Assembly: GCF_000002425.4 (NCBI RefSeq) | Contig: NC_037255.1 | Span: forward strand, 11,734,710 to 11,798,709 | Reading direction: 5' to 3' | Origin: Physcomitrium patens | Lineage: Eukaryota; Streptophyta; Bryopsida; Funariales; Funariaceae | DNA length: 64,000 bases | Part shown: positions 1-12,192 of the stretch, piece after piece | Layout: each line of letters begins with the position of its first letter | How positions within the stretch are numbered: the stretch's first letter is position 1 | Made by a program: the position numbers and the translations under genes | The notes under the pieces: generated by a model | Told to the model about the DNA's origin: nothing | The model's input: only the letters and a program-made list of their open reading frames with translations | Databases searched by the model: none

Positions 1-80
1 TTTTTGTGATAATATATTAAAGTTTTTCCTTAACTAAGCTTGTAGAAAGTTTTAAAATATTCTAATAAAATCTAGAAAAA

Positions 81-123
<43 letters not shown>

Positions 124-504
124 GACATAAATAAGAATGTAAAAAAAATACTAACCATTAAAGATAAGTCTTAAATCAATTTTTGTGTTAATATTATATT
201 TATTAATAATTAACTCAAAACCTTACAGATCTATCAATCCATTGATATGTTTGTATTAAAATATTCATATTTGTTATAATAAACTTGTAAGGTAAGGATT
301 TAATAAAGTAGATTAATTTAAATGATTAAGCATTTTAATTATTTAATGCAAATTTTTTTCAAAAGTTAAAAATATTATCTAAAATTAAATAGATAGAAAG
401 CAAAATCACACATTACTGAACAAAAATCATATTAATTAGCAAAGTTCTTCGAACTCTTGAATAATTTTACAACTCTCAACAAGAGTATTTCTAATTCTTT
501 TAAC
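1..504. other. AT-rich DNA without a recognisable gene
   Basis: The stretch is strongly AT-rich with many short A and T runs and an (AT)n tract at about 82-118. I see no coding pattern, RNA gene or transposon domain in it. Confidence 0.6.
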
Positions 505-506
505 AT

Positions 507-788
507 AAACCACATTTATATTACATTATAAATATGTAAGATTTCAATCATAAGTTTAAAAAAATGCATGAATACTTAAACGATGACCTTAAGTATCTCA
601 ATAGAAACCATGGTTATTTCACATCATCAATACGGAAGATCCCAAGTACTAGCTTAAAGATGTAGGATTGTTTGAATAATGCCCTCATATTTCAACAAAA
701 ACCATGTTCACATCACATTATCAATATGCAAGATTTCAAACAAAATTTCAAAGATGCAAGAGTGCTTAAACAATGCCCTCATATTTTA
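507..788. repeat. 94-bp tandem repeat, three diverged units
   Basis: Three consecutive units of about 94 bp (507-600, 601-694, 695-788) align by eye. Each carries an AAACCA-type start, a CACATYA..ATCAATA block, a GCAAGATTTCAA-like block, a TTAAA..ATG block and an end resembling AATGCCCTCATATTT. The last two units share the exact string AATGCCCTCATATTT. A short ORF running through them is probably fortuitous. Confidence 0.7.
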
Positions 789-819
789 ATAAAAAACCTC
801 TCTGGAAGTGAGACTCACT

Positions 820-1031
820 CTTGCAAACCGCCGTCTCGGTACCAAAACCCTCTCTGGAAGTGCCTGCAGCAGCCCCCCTCCCGCCCCGTCCCAACCCAAT
901 CCCAGCGCGATGCTGTCACCATTGTAGCAAGCGCTACCTTGGACGTATTATCCAGTGGGGTAGTTGAGATCTTTTCGCCTAAAGGGTTGAGTGTGGTATC
1001 GGGTTTTGGTACCGAGACGGCGGTTTGCAAG
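820..1031. repeat. Perfect 31-bp inverted repeat with 150-bp spacer
   Basis: Positions 820-850 are the exact reverse complement of 1001-1031, and both arms contain GGTACC. The spacer 851-1000 is GC-richer than its surroundings. A direct repeat CTCTCTGGAAGTG also sits beside the left arm (near 798 and 850). The arms stop abruptly at both ends. It could be a fold-back or MITE-like remnant or a hairpin RNA source; no transposase or target duplication was recognised. Confidence 0.75.
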
Positions 1032-1187
1032 TCTAGTGTGATTTAGCGGAACTGATGCGAAGTTTGGGCATTTGTTACAGGGGGAGTGGACTTGGGGTGG
1101 AATTTGCAGCGATTGAGGCGGGGTTGGACGCTGAGATGATGAGATTTCGAGGGTCGGAATGTTTCGGGAGCGTACCGAGGGGTTGGG

Positions 1188-1194
1188 TATAAAT
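1188..1194 (+). promoter_or_regulatory. Candidate TATA box upstream of the SAUR gene
   Basis: TATAAAT occurs in a GC-moderate context about 900 bp before the SAUR start codon. If used, the SAUR transcript would have a long 5' leader, possibly with an intron. Only the motif and its position support this. Confidence 0.3.
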
Positions 1195-2091
1195 CTCGCT
1201 TCTCGTTTGACATGTGTGGCGTGGAGAGTTAGTAGATCGAAGGGGTTTGATTTACGCTTCTGAGTCTGCTGTTTTCTTGGCCTCATTAGCGAGAAACCAT
1301 CCCCGCATTGTCCTCTTGCGCTCCTATGTCCAACAATTGCGAGCGTCGAGCTCCTTCTGAAGTACCGTCCTTGTCATCTTATTCCACTAGTCTCTTTTTT
1401 CCCATCTTATTCCCACTCCTCTGACTGAGTTCTTGATGAATCAAGTTTAAGGAGTGTGATGATTTTTGGAGTTCATTCTGGAGCGCGTGTCACCGAGAGT
1501 CTGGTAATATTCATTTGGCAGTTTAGATTCCTCAGTGCATGGTGTTATGTTGCTTCAACGTTCTTCTGTTATTATTTATTGTTTAATTCTTTTTCCCGGA
1601 AAGTTTAGTTCTGTATTCAGCCTGAAGCTTTCGTGTCGTCTCTACGTTCTGTGCTGTTCTTATGAGCACAAATCTTTCATGATAATGTCAACGTTGTAAC
1701 TAATGAACGTCTGAAAGTTCATACAACCTGGCTTAGCAATCTGGGATCTTCACAAAGTTCCTTTGTATATCCCAATTTTTCCAAAATGACATAGTTCATA
1801 TACTCTCATTGCAGAGATTTTCCTGCATGCCCTCGTTTTTTAACCTCGTGTAACTCGTGACTTGTGTACAAATGTTGGTTCGTATATTTGACCTGCGAGA
1901 GGAGCAGGATCAATACCGAGACAGAATCGCCTGCAATTACTGCAACTAATGCAGGTCTCCGGTCGTAACAACGAATGTCCGTCTTTTATGTTAGCGTTCG
2001 TTACTTGGATCCACAAAGTTGTAAGTCTCACTCAGTGTTGTAAATATTGTTGGTTCTAATCACTGAGTGACTGGTTCACTCCTGTCTGACA

Positions 2092-2571
2092 ATGTCAAAG
2101 GGCAAAGCAGCATCAAAGAAGATGCAACGCGCAGTTCGTATGCTTCAAAGCCGCATCGGTAACAAGAACCTACCGTATCAAAGTTTAAGCTCCAACGAAT
2201 CTGTTTTTCCTAGGAGTGGGACCAGTTTGATCAAACCAACTTCCTTATCTCGGTCAAGGCTCTTCGACACAGAGTCGGACGAAGAGAATCCAGCTTCCCC
2301 CCCTTCGGACGTACCGGAGGGCTTTTTGGCCGTCTATGTTGGGAGCGAGAGGCAGAGATTTGTCATCAGTGCTGCCTGCCTCAAGCATCAAATGTTCAAG
2401 GCGTTGCTAGAGAAATCGGCTGAGGAATATGGGTTTCAGCACAAAGGAGGGTTGCCTTTAGCTTGCGACGTACCCTACTTCGAGAACCTGCTGTGGTCTA
2501 TCAAGAGGGAGGAGACTGGGTTTCAAGTGAACTATTGCTCCTGCTTCTCCGTTTACTCGTATCCCCAGTAG
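2092..2571 (+). CDS. SAUR family protein (small auxin-up RNA)
   Basis: An intronless ORF of 159 codons. Residues 72-138 match the SAUR core: a VPEGFLAVYVG start, RFVI at 90-93, LKHQMFKALLEKSAEEYGF and a closing LACDVPYFENLL. The basic N-terminal segment (1-25) and the acidic, serine-rich linker (52-72) are typical of the family, and lack of introns is the family rule. SAUR proteins inhibit PP2C.D phosphatases and thereby promote plasma-membrane H+-ATPase activity and cell expansion; that role is known for flowering-plant members and only inferred here. The tail after 140 is not conserved. The start is the first ATG of the ORF and gives a normal MSKGK-type SAUR N-terminus. I saw no canonical TGTCTC element near the start; auxin control is unproven. 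Confidence 0.9.
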   Translation: MSKGKAASKKMQRAVRMLQSRIGNKNLPYQSLSSNESVFPRSGTSLIKPTSLSRSRLFDTESDEENPASPPSDVPEGFLAVYVGSERQRFVISAACLKHQMFKALLEKSAEEYGFQHKGGLPLACDVPYFENLLWSIKREETGFQVNYCSCFSVYSYPQ

Positions 2572-5500
2572 CAATTATCCTCCTAGGGTTTACCCACTAG
2601 AAACACAACAATAGATCTTACAACTTATCAGTCACCATTGTTACATCAACTTTGGCTTGTACGTGACTGCTTCTGTATGTGAACATCATCTCTGAAATCC
2701 TGATGAAACCCACTAGAGGTACATCTTACTGTACGCATATTAAACCACCTTACAGAGGAATTCCTGTTGGCGAAGAGCTCAGGAAGTGGTAATGAGTGGC
2801 ATTGACCAAGCCACGAGCTACGCAAATTTTTAGCGACGAAGAGGGAGCTAATGGGTTCGAAATTTCAATTGCAAGGAACTCCCAAAAACGGCAACGGAGT
2901 AAGCAAATGATCTGTCTGTATGTCGGCTTGCCTTATCAATCTGTATAATAAAGAACATGATCGTGCAAGCTGTGCGTAGATCCATGTCCTATGGACGAAA
3001 ATAAATTCACGACTACGTAGTTTTGCAGGAAGTGCGTGCAATGATATGCATGTAATATCAATGCTTATAAACGTGTTTCACTACGTAACTTACATGAGTA
3101 GCTAAGCCACAAGTTGAGTTGGCACAAAGTGCACAAATTGGCCAGCTGAGGAGGATAGCTAACTTTTCAAGAAATGGAAGACCAGCGCATCCAGTTCAAT
3201 AGCCTACCTAAACTTCATTATCAAGCAATTCATGCAGACTCGGCTTCAGTGAGAGCGACGGAAACCAGGCACGATTAAACTATTCCGCCGTAAGGGCCTC
3301 CAAAGCTAGATCTGATTCCTGAACGAGTATTGAGCGGTTCCCTCACTGATCAGATGCAAAACTCCACCGCCCAACAACAGCATTTAAGAATGCAGTAGTT
3401 CCGAACCCAGGAGGGCTGCTCCTTCTTGAGTTTCCTGACTTTATCAACTTCAGAATCCGCCTCGGATGTATTAAAATAGCTTGAATAAACCTCGGGACCA
3501 ATCTAGCAACGTGGAGGCGAGTCCTAGCGGGAGCGTTCAACCACAAACCCCGATGCCAATTGGCAATGATTTGGTAAGAGCAACCTGACCTACTGTCACA
3601 AGTCATTTACAGACAATGAATCCACAGCGAAGCAGCGAAGCAGCGAATGTAGCTTCATTCGCAACGTGGGTAACAGCACTAGATAAGCTAGATATATGGT
3701 AGAATGAACAGAAGAGTTCGCCGCCTCCAGAATTTGACAGACGAGCGAGCTGCAACTGGAATCAGTGCTCAGCCAGCAATGTGTAGATTACCACAGTTGG
3801 GTGCTACAGGTTGGTTGAAGGAATGGGGGTCACCTTGGGATTGATAACAGCTTGGGGTGGGATCCCGAAACTAGGATAATTGTTGATATTTGTGGGTGAA
3901 AATGAAAGCAACTCGTGGGTTTCTGCAACAAGATTCTTACAGAACATTCACCCAGGGGAGGAATGATAATGCACAGCGGGGGAAGAAAGAATGATTCACT
4001 CCCGAATGTTTCAAAGTGTGAAGACCAGGCAGGTGTCGCAGCACACCTGGCATTGTCGTTACTAGACACATGGCCGAAAAGCCACATTCTTTTATACACC
4101 CGGTAATATCATCGATTGCTTGTTTTCGAAGAATTTCGTTAATGGACAATTTCATTTCAAATTGCATTCATGGATAAGTGTTAGATATTTGGCCATCCTA
4201 ATGCCGTTTTGAAGTTGAAGTCCATCTTGATTCTTGATTCCCTTGAGTGTTTCCTAGTGGTGCGCCTCCAAGCCTGAAATTTTTAACTATTCCGACATGA
4301 TTATTCCACTCCAAACTAGGGTTTTTTCTAAGAGTTGTTGACCTGTTGCGATGCCTGTAGGAAACAAGCAGATTTGAAATATTCAATACCAGCTGTTTCA
4401 TGTGCGACGACGTTGACACGCTTCCGGTATTTTTGTTCCTACCCTAGTACTATTCGGATCCATTTCTGCACAGGATTTTGATGTTAAGCCTGATGTCGTT
4501 GCTCAGCTCTTTTTTTATTTTGGATCAATACAACAGATTGTTGCAAAGCCAAAGCCCTAACTGGAAAGGGGTTAAGGATGTACTTATGTATATGTATATA
4601 TATAGAGATGTATTCATTAATGCTCTAGCAGTCACATCAGAACCGTTTTCTAGCCGTCAATCAACACGCGGATAATTGCTCAGAAAGGTTCAGATGGCCA
4701 CCTGTTCCAAAGAAACGAGAGTGAGACGAATTCAGTATTGCCAGAATTCAAAACCATACACTGGTGTGATAATCCGGCGGTTGGCGGGTCACTTGGATCA
4801 AAACAAGGACACCCTTCTGGGAACCATGCTACACCCCAGAACCTGTACTTATCTAGGATTATTGCAAGTGGGACAATCTTCTCCACTCTTACGCAACTTG
4901 TGCTGCTCACAACCATTGTGAAGATCTTCCTCTACACTGTTGCGTCAGGGGCCCAACCCAACCTGGAAATTGAATACTATTTTTGTCTGCAACAGTCGAT
5001 GCGTGTACAAACTAGAGAAATTAGGAACAGAAAACTAATCAAGGGAAAGGCTTCGGAAACCCTTTCTACGATGAGGCGAGGTTAATCTTCTCTAAACTGG
5101 CATATGCTGTTCACAAATTTTGGCCAAGTGCCGACCGGCGCTCCGAAGTAGTACTTGTTACACTACCCTGAAACTTTGGCGTCAATAGAACCGATCCCAG
5201 TGAAAAGTAGCTACCTATCGCATTGACGAGACATTCTTCGCGACAAGTCATGGTTCGAACGTGTTGTAAAACAACAACATTACTATGCCAAGCACTGGTA
5301 TGGATCAGAACAAGCCATTACGGCCAGTGACGGCGACTGTAACCGTGTCGATGATCCTCGAATGCAAGAGTGAGTGGCACACTGTGCTTGATTCCTTGAG
5401 GAATTCTTCGGCTAGACAGATCCAAGGTATCATTGAGACGGCACATCACTCACTCATCTATTGCACATGCGTAGCACTTGTGATATGTGGGGAATTGTCC

Positions 5501-5580
5501 CAAGGAGGAGAGTTTATTACACATTTTAATGCTTGTAAATACACACAGTATCTGTCGAAATTCCTGGTTGTGAACATTTT
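2572..5580. other. Intergenic region, no gene recognised
   Basis: The first few hundred bases are probably SAUR 3' UTR. The rest has moderate GC and only short ORFs on both strands that resemble no family I know. A small GAAGCAGC-type tandem lies near 3627. I saw no tRNA-like or transposon domain. Confidence 0.5.
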
Positions 5581-7048
5581 TTCACGTCCGTGATTTACAG
5601 CATAGAATATCATTTCATGATAAACACAATTGTATCTTTTTTGGTAGGAAAGACAAAACAAAGGCTGAGCTAAAAAAATTTAGGATCAAAGAGTGTCTGG
5701 ATTAATATTTTATTACATGTAGTGATTTTAGTTAGTTTCAAATGGCAATAGGATGACAAAATATTAAACTTGTTGTATGTTATTTTAAATGGAAGTAATG
5801 ATGTTATTTGCTACATGCATCATTTGGTTAGGTTGAGATTTAATTGAATCTGTAATAGATGTTGATACACAATTTGTTGAAGACATAGTAAGGTATTTAG
5901 GAGTGTAATTTATATTTTACATTTTGAATACTATTTTTGTCTTATTTTTATATAATTGACAATATTATTTTCTATTTGTATGAAATTTTATATTTTCATT
6001 TTTTTTAACAATAGCAGCAAACAAAAAGATATATATATATATATATATATATATTTGTAACAACTAAGGGTGGCATCTAAAAACAGCTATGGCAATATTG
6101 TGTTATGACTTTCAAAATAAAGGTATTACTATGCACCAAAACAATATTGTTAAAGTATGTATTTAATAATTAAGTTGTTTTTTCAAGGATTTTTATTCTT
6201 TAATTCAGCCTTGTAAATCTTTGATTTCAAATTGAATTTTTATTTTAAACCCACCTTAAATTTTCTATAAATAGATTAATTTATAATTTTTATAATTTTT
6301 TAAAAAAAGACCAAATATTTATAAATCATAATCAAATATTTTTTAGAACATATTATATAATATAATTATAATAAATATACACATTTGTATTTGATTTTTT
6401 TTATTTTTATTTATATATATATATATTATTTATTTATTTATTTATTTAATTTTAAAAAATCTTAAAATAAAACCCAGTTTAAATGATCTCATTCTATGAA
6501 TTTTTTTTTTTTTTTTTTTTTGAAATAAATGTAATAAAATCAACACAAAAGAAAACAAGAAAAAAATATGTAAATATTAGTAGATATAAGTGTGAGGTAT
6601 GTAGTTAGATAAAGTATTTATAATATATGGAACTTTATTATCAATAAAATTATGTTTTAAGAAGGACAACTAGAAATATTTTTAGATATAAAAATTATGT
6701 TGTAAAAATTTATATGTCTTTTATAAAATCAAAAGAAGTAGAAAATAAACTAGGTTGTATATTTATTTGACTTCTTTTATAAAAGATTATCAAATTGCTC
6801 TTAATGAAATAAATTATGCTTCTCTTAGGATTTACTTATGTCACTTAAGAGTAAGTTTAAATCAATTTTATTTAAGATACAATGATGTTAACTAAAAAGA
6901 TTGTACTATTACCTCATTTCTTCTATCTTCATTTATTCTAGAAATTTAGACTCTATAACTCTACTACAATTTTTAATCTAAATTGAATCCCTTATAAATA
7001 TAAATTGAAATTCTTAAATAAATTTTTACTTTAATTATATATATATAT

Positions 7049-7079
<31 letters not shown>

Positions 7080-7690
7080 CTTTGTTCACATAACTAATTT
7101 TTCATATTAAAACTATGTGTAAAAATATATTATCTTAATATATTTTCTTCTTCTATGGAGGCCTATTCTACTTGTTAATTAATTGGTCATCTACTTACAT
7201 TATAGATATCATATATTTTAATAATTTTTCAATATTTTAATAAATTTTATTTAATTTAAGAAATAATAATCAAGAAATTATATACTTTTATGAGCTAAAA
7301 ATATTTTTAATCTAAATATTAAAAAATTAAATTTATTATTAGAAGTAACTTAATTAGAATCTTTAATCTTTATGCTATGTTTTAGGTTTTTCTTTCACTA
7401 GTGGTCCTTATTTAATATTACTTAGACTCTTAATTTTGATCTAATATCTTACATGATTAAGTTTTTTTTATTAATTTTGATATGAAGTATTTGTTTGTTT
7501 ATTTTTTTCTTAGTTTTTTTTGTTTTTTTGTTTTTTATTTTTTAATCAATTTATGACCACATGAAATATTTACATCTTTTTTGGCTTTTGGGTATTTTAT
7601 CCTGTAATTTAGGAGTATTAGATGACTGTACCTTTTTTTTCTCTTTTTTTCTTTCTTTTCTTTTATATATTTTTTTAATCCTTGCAACTA
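5581..7690. other. AT-rich block with simple repeats
   Basis: Composition drops sharply to A+T at about 5600. The block contains (AT)n tracts near 6030-6053, 6411-6424 and 7039-7078 and a T run near 6500-6522. No coding potential or recognisable transposon domain was found, so it is probably very old, decayed repeat DNA. Confidence 0.55.
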
Positions 7691-7699
7691 TTGCTGCTG

Positions 7700-8950
7700 C
7701 CCACAACAATTGCCTGAATCACCACGAATACCACACAATCAATTTCTCTGTAGAGCACATCACGGCTAACCGACAGACCGGCGAAAGCAGCAGGTCAGCG
7801 TCACGAGTTGGAAACCGAAGTTTGTGATCCCGTTGCTTGAGTTCCAACGAGCGCTGTGAACTCTTCCTGCGATCCGCTTGAATGGCGCTGCACTCCCGGT
7901 CGACCAGTTGGACCAGAATCCCTGCCAGGCCCGTTCGTTGCCAGCGCCGTCGATGCACATGTCGAGTACATGGCCGGATGCGAGCCATGTCCAATGGTGA
8001 AGCCAGGATGTGGCGGGGAGACCTGCGGCCAAATCAGAAAAAGAGGGCGGCATGTGGCAGCCAACAGCGGATCAAAGTGTCCCCAACTTGGAGTCTCGCT
8101 CCTCCGCCGCCAGCATCTCGCCCTGCATCCTCATCCACGATGCCTGCGACTCCGTTGCCAGGCGGTGAAAGCCCACTGCCGAAGCTCATCGACGGCGGTT
8201 GTGCTCCAGGATAAAATCGCCTTTCGGGTACGGCTTTCGTTGGCGATCCGGCACCGACCGCTTGGGCTCCATGGCCACAACCTGGCGATCGCCGATCTTG
8301 TCCTGCCGCCGCTGTTGGGCACATTCGATGGTTTGTGTACCGGCCTGATTTTCGTCGTTTGTCGAGCTGCTGGTGTGTCGCCGATGACGCGCTGGCCACT
8401 GCGACAACGCCTTGACAGGGAACTCGTCCATGTTCGAAATCGACCGCTAATGCGACAGAATTGCTGAGATTGGAACCACTGGCTGCGTGGTTGGTAAATA
8501 CACTGAACGCGCTTAAAATTTCCCCACGAGCGCATGTTTGGCTTCGGTTATTCAGCTCCATCCCAGGTCTGTGAAGTTTGTAGTCTTATGTCGTCTTTCA
8601 CTTGACGGGCGAAGATTCCATCCACCGCGTCCATCATAGATGAACCACTCTGTCTGTTCGCTGTGGAGCAAACAAGAACACCAGCACAGATGCGTGCACA
8701 TTTGTTCGCGAATAGATCGAAGCGGACGGCTGCACATGGTGGTAAACAGTTACTCGCACTGCCGGACAACTCCAAAATGTTTTGCACAGCCGACGTCTTT
8801 CCATGACTCTGCAGCAACAGTGACATTCGACAAGCGGCTCACGCATAACAAAAGCTCCATGTCACAGTTTGCCAAAACATTCCACAACTAAATGCAGCAC
8901 TTGAAACCGACAACTTTCTAGCTGGAGATTATACAAACTGTTGGTCACGC
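7700..8950. other. GC-rich island segment of unknown content
   Basis: The sequence becomes GC-rich abruptly at about 7690. Open frames exist on both strands: a 203-codon frame at 7856-8467 (+) and a 175-codon frame at 8034-8561 (-). High GC lengthens chance ORFs, the two overlap, and neither product resembles a family I know. Serine, proline, arginine and cysteine dominate, as expected from shadow frames. It could be a spliced gene, an untranslated transcript or a decayed gene. Confidence 0.35.
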
Positions 8951-9180
8951 TTTACACTCAAGGAGTAATGTACAAGTTCTCTCCACGGGCGGCAGCAGCA
9001 GCAGCAGCCGTGATTCCACGCTGTTCTAGGTACTTCAATCTGGCAAACTCATTCTATCGCTATGTCGATGAGTGAGAAAGTGAATGATCGTCGACCAGCT
9101 AACTCACATGTGCGCGCGCACATATGTACAACTTTCCGGATCCACGAAGGATCTTGAATCGCGCCCGCAGGATGGCGAAT

Positions 9181-9882
9181 TTACATGCCGAAGACGGCAG
9201 AGTGGGTGAACGCCTCCGTCACGACGAGGCCCAAGAATCCCAGCATGGCGATGCGCCCGTTCCATCGCTCCGCCTTCGCCGTGAAAGGGCCGAAGCTGCG
9301 CGCGTCCGTCGACTCGCCGCTCATGATGGGCACCATGGAGGCGTACGTGAACAACTGGACCACAGCCAGGAAGTAGAAGAGACCAGGCTGGCCGGCATTC
9401 GTCACTTGCTGAAACACCGTCTGCCCTGTCAGCCTCTCCGCGACCGCTGCCCACACGAACCCCAGCATTGCCAGACGGCAGTTGATGACCTCGGGTGCGG
9501 CTCCGTCAAATGCAAACACGCTGAAGAAGGACTTGTCGCCCGTCTCCGGCCTTCTCTCGACCTCGGGATGTGGGTAGAAGGACCCCGACGTCGGCTCCGT
9601 GCCGAACACCGATTTCTTCTCCGACTCGTTGCTCTCCTGGTTCCGCATGATGTCGTCCTTGGTGATGGTCTTCTTCGTCTGCTGGTCCACCACAGCCTTG
9701 GCGTCCGCCAATGGACCCTGACCCTGACCGTTGTCCACGCCGCAACGCACACGCCCGGCAAGGGAGGTCATCAACCTCGGAGTTCCTGCAATCCGACCAC
9801 CAGCCAACTTGTTAAGGGTTGGCAGAGCTTGCAATCCTCCGAGCTTCGCACATGCGATATGGGACATCATCGTGGCGGCCAT
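9181..9882 (-). CDS. Early light-induced protein (ELIP), chlorophyll a/b-binding family
   Basis: An intronless gene of 233 codons when read from the ATG at 9882-9880. The ORF is open for 50 more codons upstream, but this ATG has an AACATGGCC context and begins a chloroplast-transit-like MAATMMSHIA segment. Three hydrophobic helices follow at about 128-150, 166-187 and 204-226. Helices 1 and 3 carry the paired chlorophyll-binding motifs EVINCRLAMLGF (E131, N134, R136) and ERWNGRIAMLGF (E205, N208, R210). This is the ELIP pattern: three helices, with 1 and 3 similar. ELIPs are thylakoid proteins that accumulate in excess light, cold or desiccation and are thought to bind free chlorophyll and dissipate energy. 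Residues 1 to about 50 are the inferred transit peptide and 60-115 a charged linker. No frame damage is visible. Confidence 0.93.
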   Translation of the reverse strand: MAATMMSHIACAKLGGLQALPTLNKLAGGRIAGTPRLMTSLAGRVRCGVDNGQGQGPLADAKAVVDQQTKKTITKDDIMRNQESNESEKKSVFGTEPTSGSFYPHPEVERRPETGDKSFFSVFAFDGAAPEVINCRLAMLGFVWAAVAERLTGQTVFQQVTNAGQPGLFYFLAVVQLFTYASMVPIMSGESTDARSFGPFTAKAERWNGRIAMLGFLGLVVTEAFTHSAVFGM

Positions 9883-10640
9883 GGTTGTCTTTGTAGCTGA
9901 ACAATCCGTGCGGAAATGCCACTCACGCAATCGCTGTGAGGAGAGATGGAATTCACAAGAGTTATCAACACGACAGGATTCGAGAAGAGATTGTCTGTGA
10001 AACATTCGATGATTGAATCGAAGCGGGGGCAAGGTCCCAGTTATAGTGGGAGTGTCAAAGCGAGCAGTTGTGACAACTCGGACCGAAGAGAAGGGGATGT
10101 GGCAGGCAAGGAAGAAAGCGAGAGACGCTTTTACAAAGGATGGTAACAGGGAAGACTCGTGGCAGAGTGACTCGAGAGAGGTGGGCAGTTTTACATGGTG
10201 CCACGCGACCTGTGGGTGCGTCGGGATTCACCGAAGGTGAGGATGCTGGCATTTTCATACAATCTTGGAGACTTACCATGGCTTTGCTCTCGTCGCTAAG
10301 TAGCAGCGGTCACCTGCCATGCTCGGAACCAGTGCTCACCCGTGAAGAAGGTAGTGGTGAAGGTTTTTGCGCCCCCATTTCGCCCATCAATCCGGGAGAT
10401 TTCAGAAACTCGGATAAGCTGTGAACCGAGCATGATGTCTCGCAGTCTAAAAGAGAGTACAACTCTTGGCTTCTGTCGCAGAATGGCCGATTGCATGGTA
10501 ATTGTCCAATTTGGAGGAGGCTCAAAGGCTGACCAGGGTCCCAACGAAGGCGATGGATTGTCCATGTTGCATCAGACGTGTGCCGATTGCGACCGTGCAT
10601 GTTTCAGCAGACCGGTGCTCACCCGTGAAGTAGATATTGC
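9883..10640 (-). promoter_or_regulatory. ELIP 5' flank, GC-rich
   Basis: This is the region upstream of ELIP on the minus strand, up to the abrupt edge of the GC-rich island near 10640. I could not identify a convincing TATA box or G-box. A 20-bp direct repeat with one mismatch occurs at 10328-10347 and 10611-10630, the second copy right at the island edge. Confidence 0.35.
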
Positions 10641-12192
10641 TATAGTTCTATTTTATTTGAAAACCATGAATTTTTAAAATGTTATGCATTGTAAAATAGA
10701 ATCATAATTTTATTAACCATATGATATTTGTATTTCTTATTTTATCCGAATTGTTTACTAATATTGCATCAACTTATTCATTAGCATGAATTACATTTAT
10801 TTAATATAAATCATATTTATGGTTTACATTTGATATACATAACTTTACATCTATTATGTAGCATGTTAAAAAGAAAATACTCACAAAGTTTGTTACATTT
10901 GTGGCAAGCGATGTATTGTTTTGATCATCTTTCAATTTTAACAAATAGTACTTTATTGGTCTTTATATTTATATGTAATAATTTATTATTATTTTTTAAG
11001 TTGCATGTATTCATATTAATATGCAAATTTTAATAACATGTCTAATATGTATCACATCAAATAGTTATTGTAACTAACTTAGAAGTAATTCACATATATT
11101 TATTTATTTATATATTTAAAAAAATTTAGATCTATCCAAAGTCTCAAGACACAGCAACAACAAATATCTCCATTAGAAACAACTCACCTAGAAATTCTAG
11201 TTTTAAATATTAAATTCCAATAGCTCTTTTTCTTTCATTCTTTATTGAAATATCTTGATTATTTTTCATAAAATGTAGCTCTGCAAGTGTGTTTTTGAAT
11301 TTCTTTTTTAGATTCATTATAGCTTTCCTATCACTCTTTTTATGCTTAATAGAATAAGAATAGGTACGAAAATTACACAATAACTTCAAAAAAAATATTA
11401 TCTTCTTTTTACAATTTCTAATTATATATTTCTTTTTTCCAAATACTAGTCCAAAACAAATGCTTTTTGAATCCAACCTTCAAACTTTATATGAGTTGTC
11501 TTTCTTTGAATGGTCTACCTTGCCTCAAATGGGTCGCTTTAAAGTAGTTCCAAACTTTAGAATTGTCCTAAATAATATCTTGAAGCCCATTGGACATGAC
11601 TTTCAACCAATAAAAATAAAGTTCTCTATCAATCATCTTTTCTATCTACAAGAGATGCCTAGAAGTCAAAATATTATATTTTTGACTTCAAAGCCCTCTA
11701 AACTTCTTAGTTATAAATCCTATATTATTTATTTCTAACTAAAAAATTTAAAATATAAATTTATATAAATAAAATAAATATTTTATTATATATTTTTTTA
11801 TTACATATATTATATTATATTATTTTTAAAAAAATTACAATCTAAACTTTTATAATATTTCACATTATTTTTACATATTATGCTACTTTTCAGCACAATA
11901 CCAATGTTGTTTTACATGTTGTTTTGTTTGAAAATGCATTGGTTACATGATTGTAGAAGGTAAAGTTGTATTATACCAATATCTAAGTTATAACTAGGTA
12001 ATTTTAATTTTTTTTGTAAGTCCTAATTCTAGTTAGTGAACTTTAGTAAGCTATGATTCTTTATTTGGTGTAAAGTTTTGCAGACAAATTCCACCATAAG
12101 TCTTCTATATGCTCAAACTTTTTTTGTTTAATTTAACTTAAAAATTATGAGAAAATATCAAAGAAACCACATTGATGCCACTTGGCTATTAT
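10641..12192. other. AT-rich block, probably decayed repeats
   Basis: No gene was recognised. A short segment near 11582-11620 (AAGCCCATTGG followed by an ACCAATA block) resembles part of the solo-LTR-like insertion near 17566-17600, hinting at a decayed relative. Otherwise there is only AT-rich sequence with short chance ORFs. Confidence 0.4.

Noticed and set aside
7856..8561. Overlapping 203-codon (+) and 175-codon (-) ORFs as genes
   Set aside because: They overlap on opposite strands in GC-rich DNA, and neither product resembles a known family or shows domain-like order. Kept only as unassigned content.
11460..11738. 92-codon ORF as a gene
   Set aside because: AT-rich and without similarity; it includes a segment resembling the nested LTR-like insertion, so it is more likely decayed repeat.
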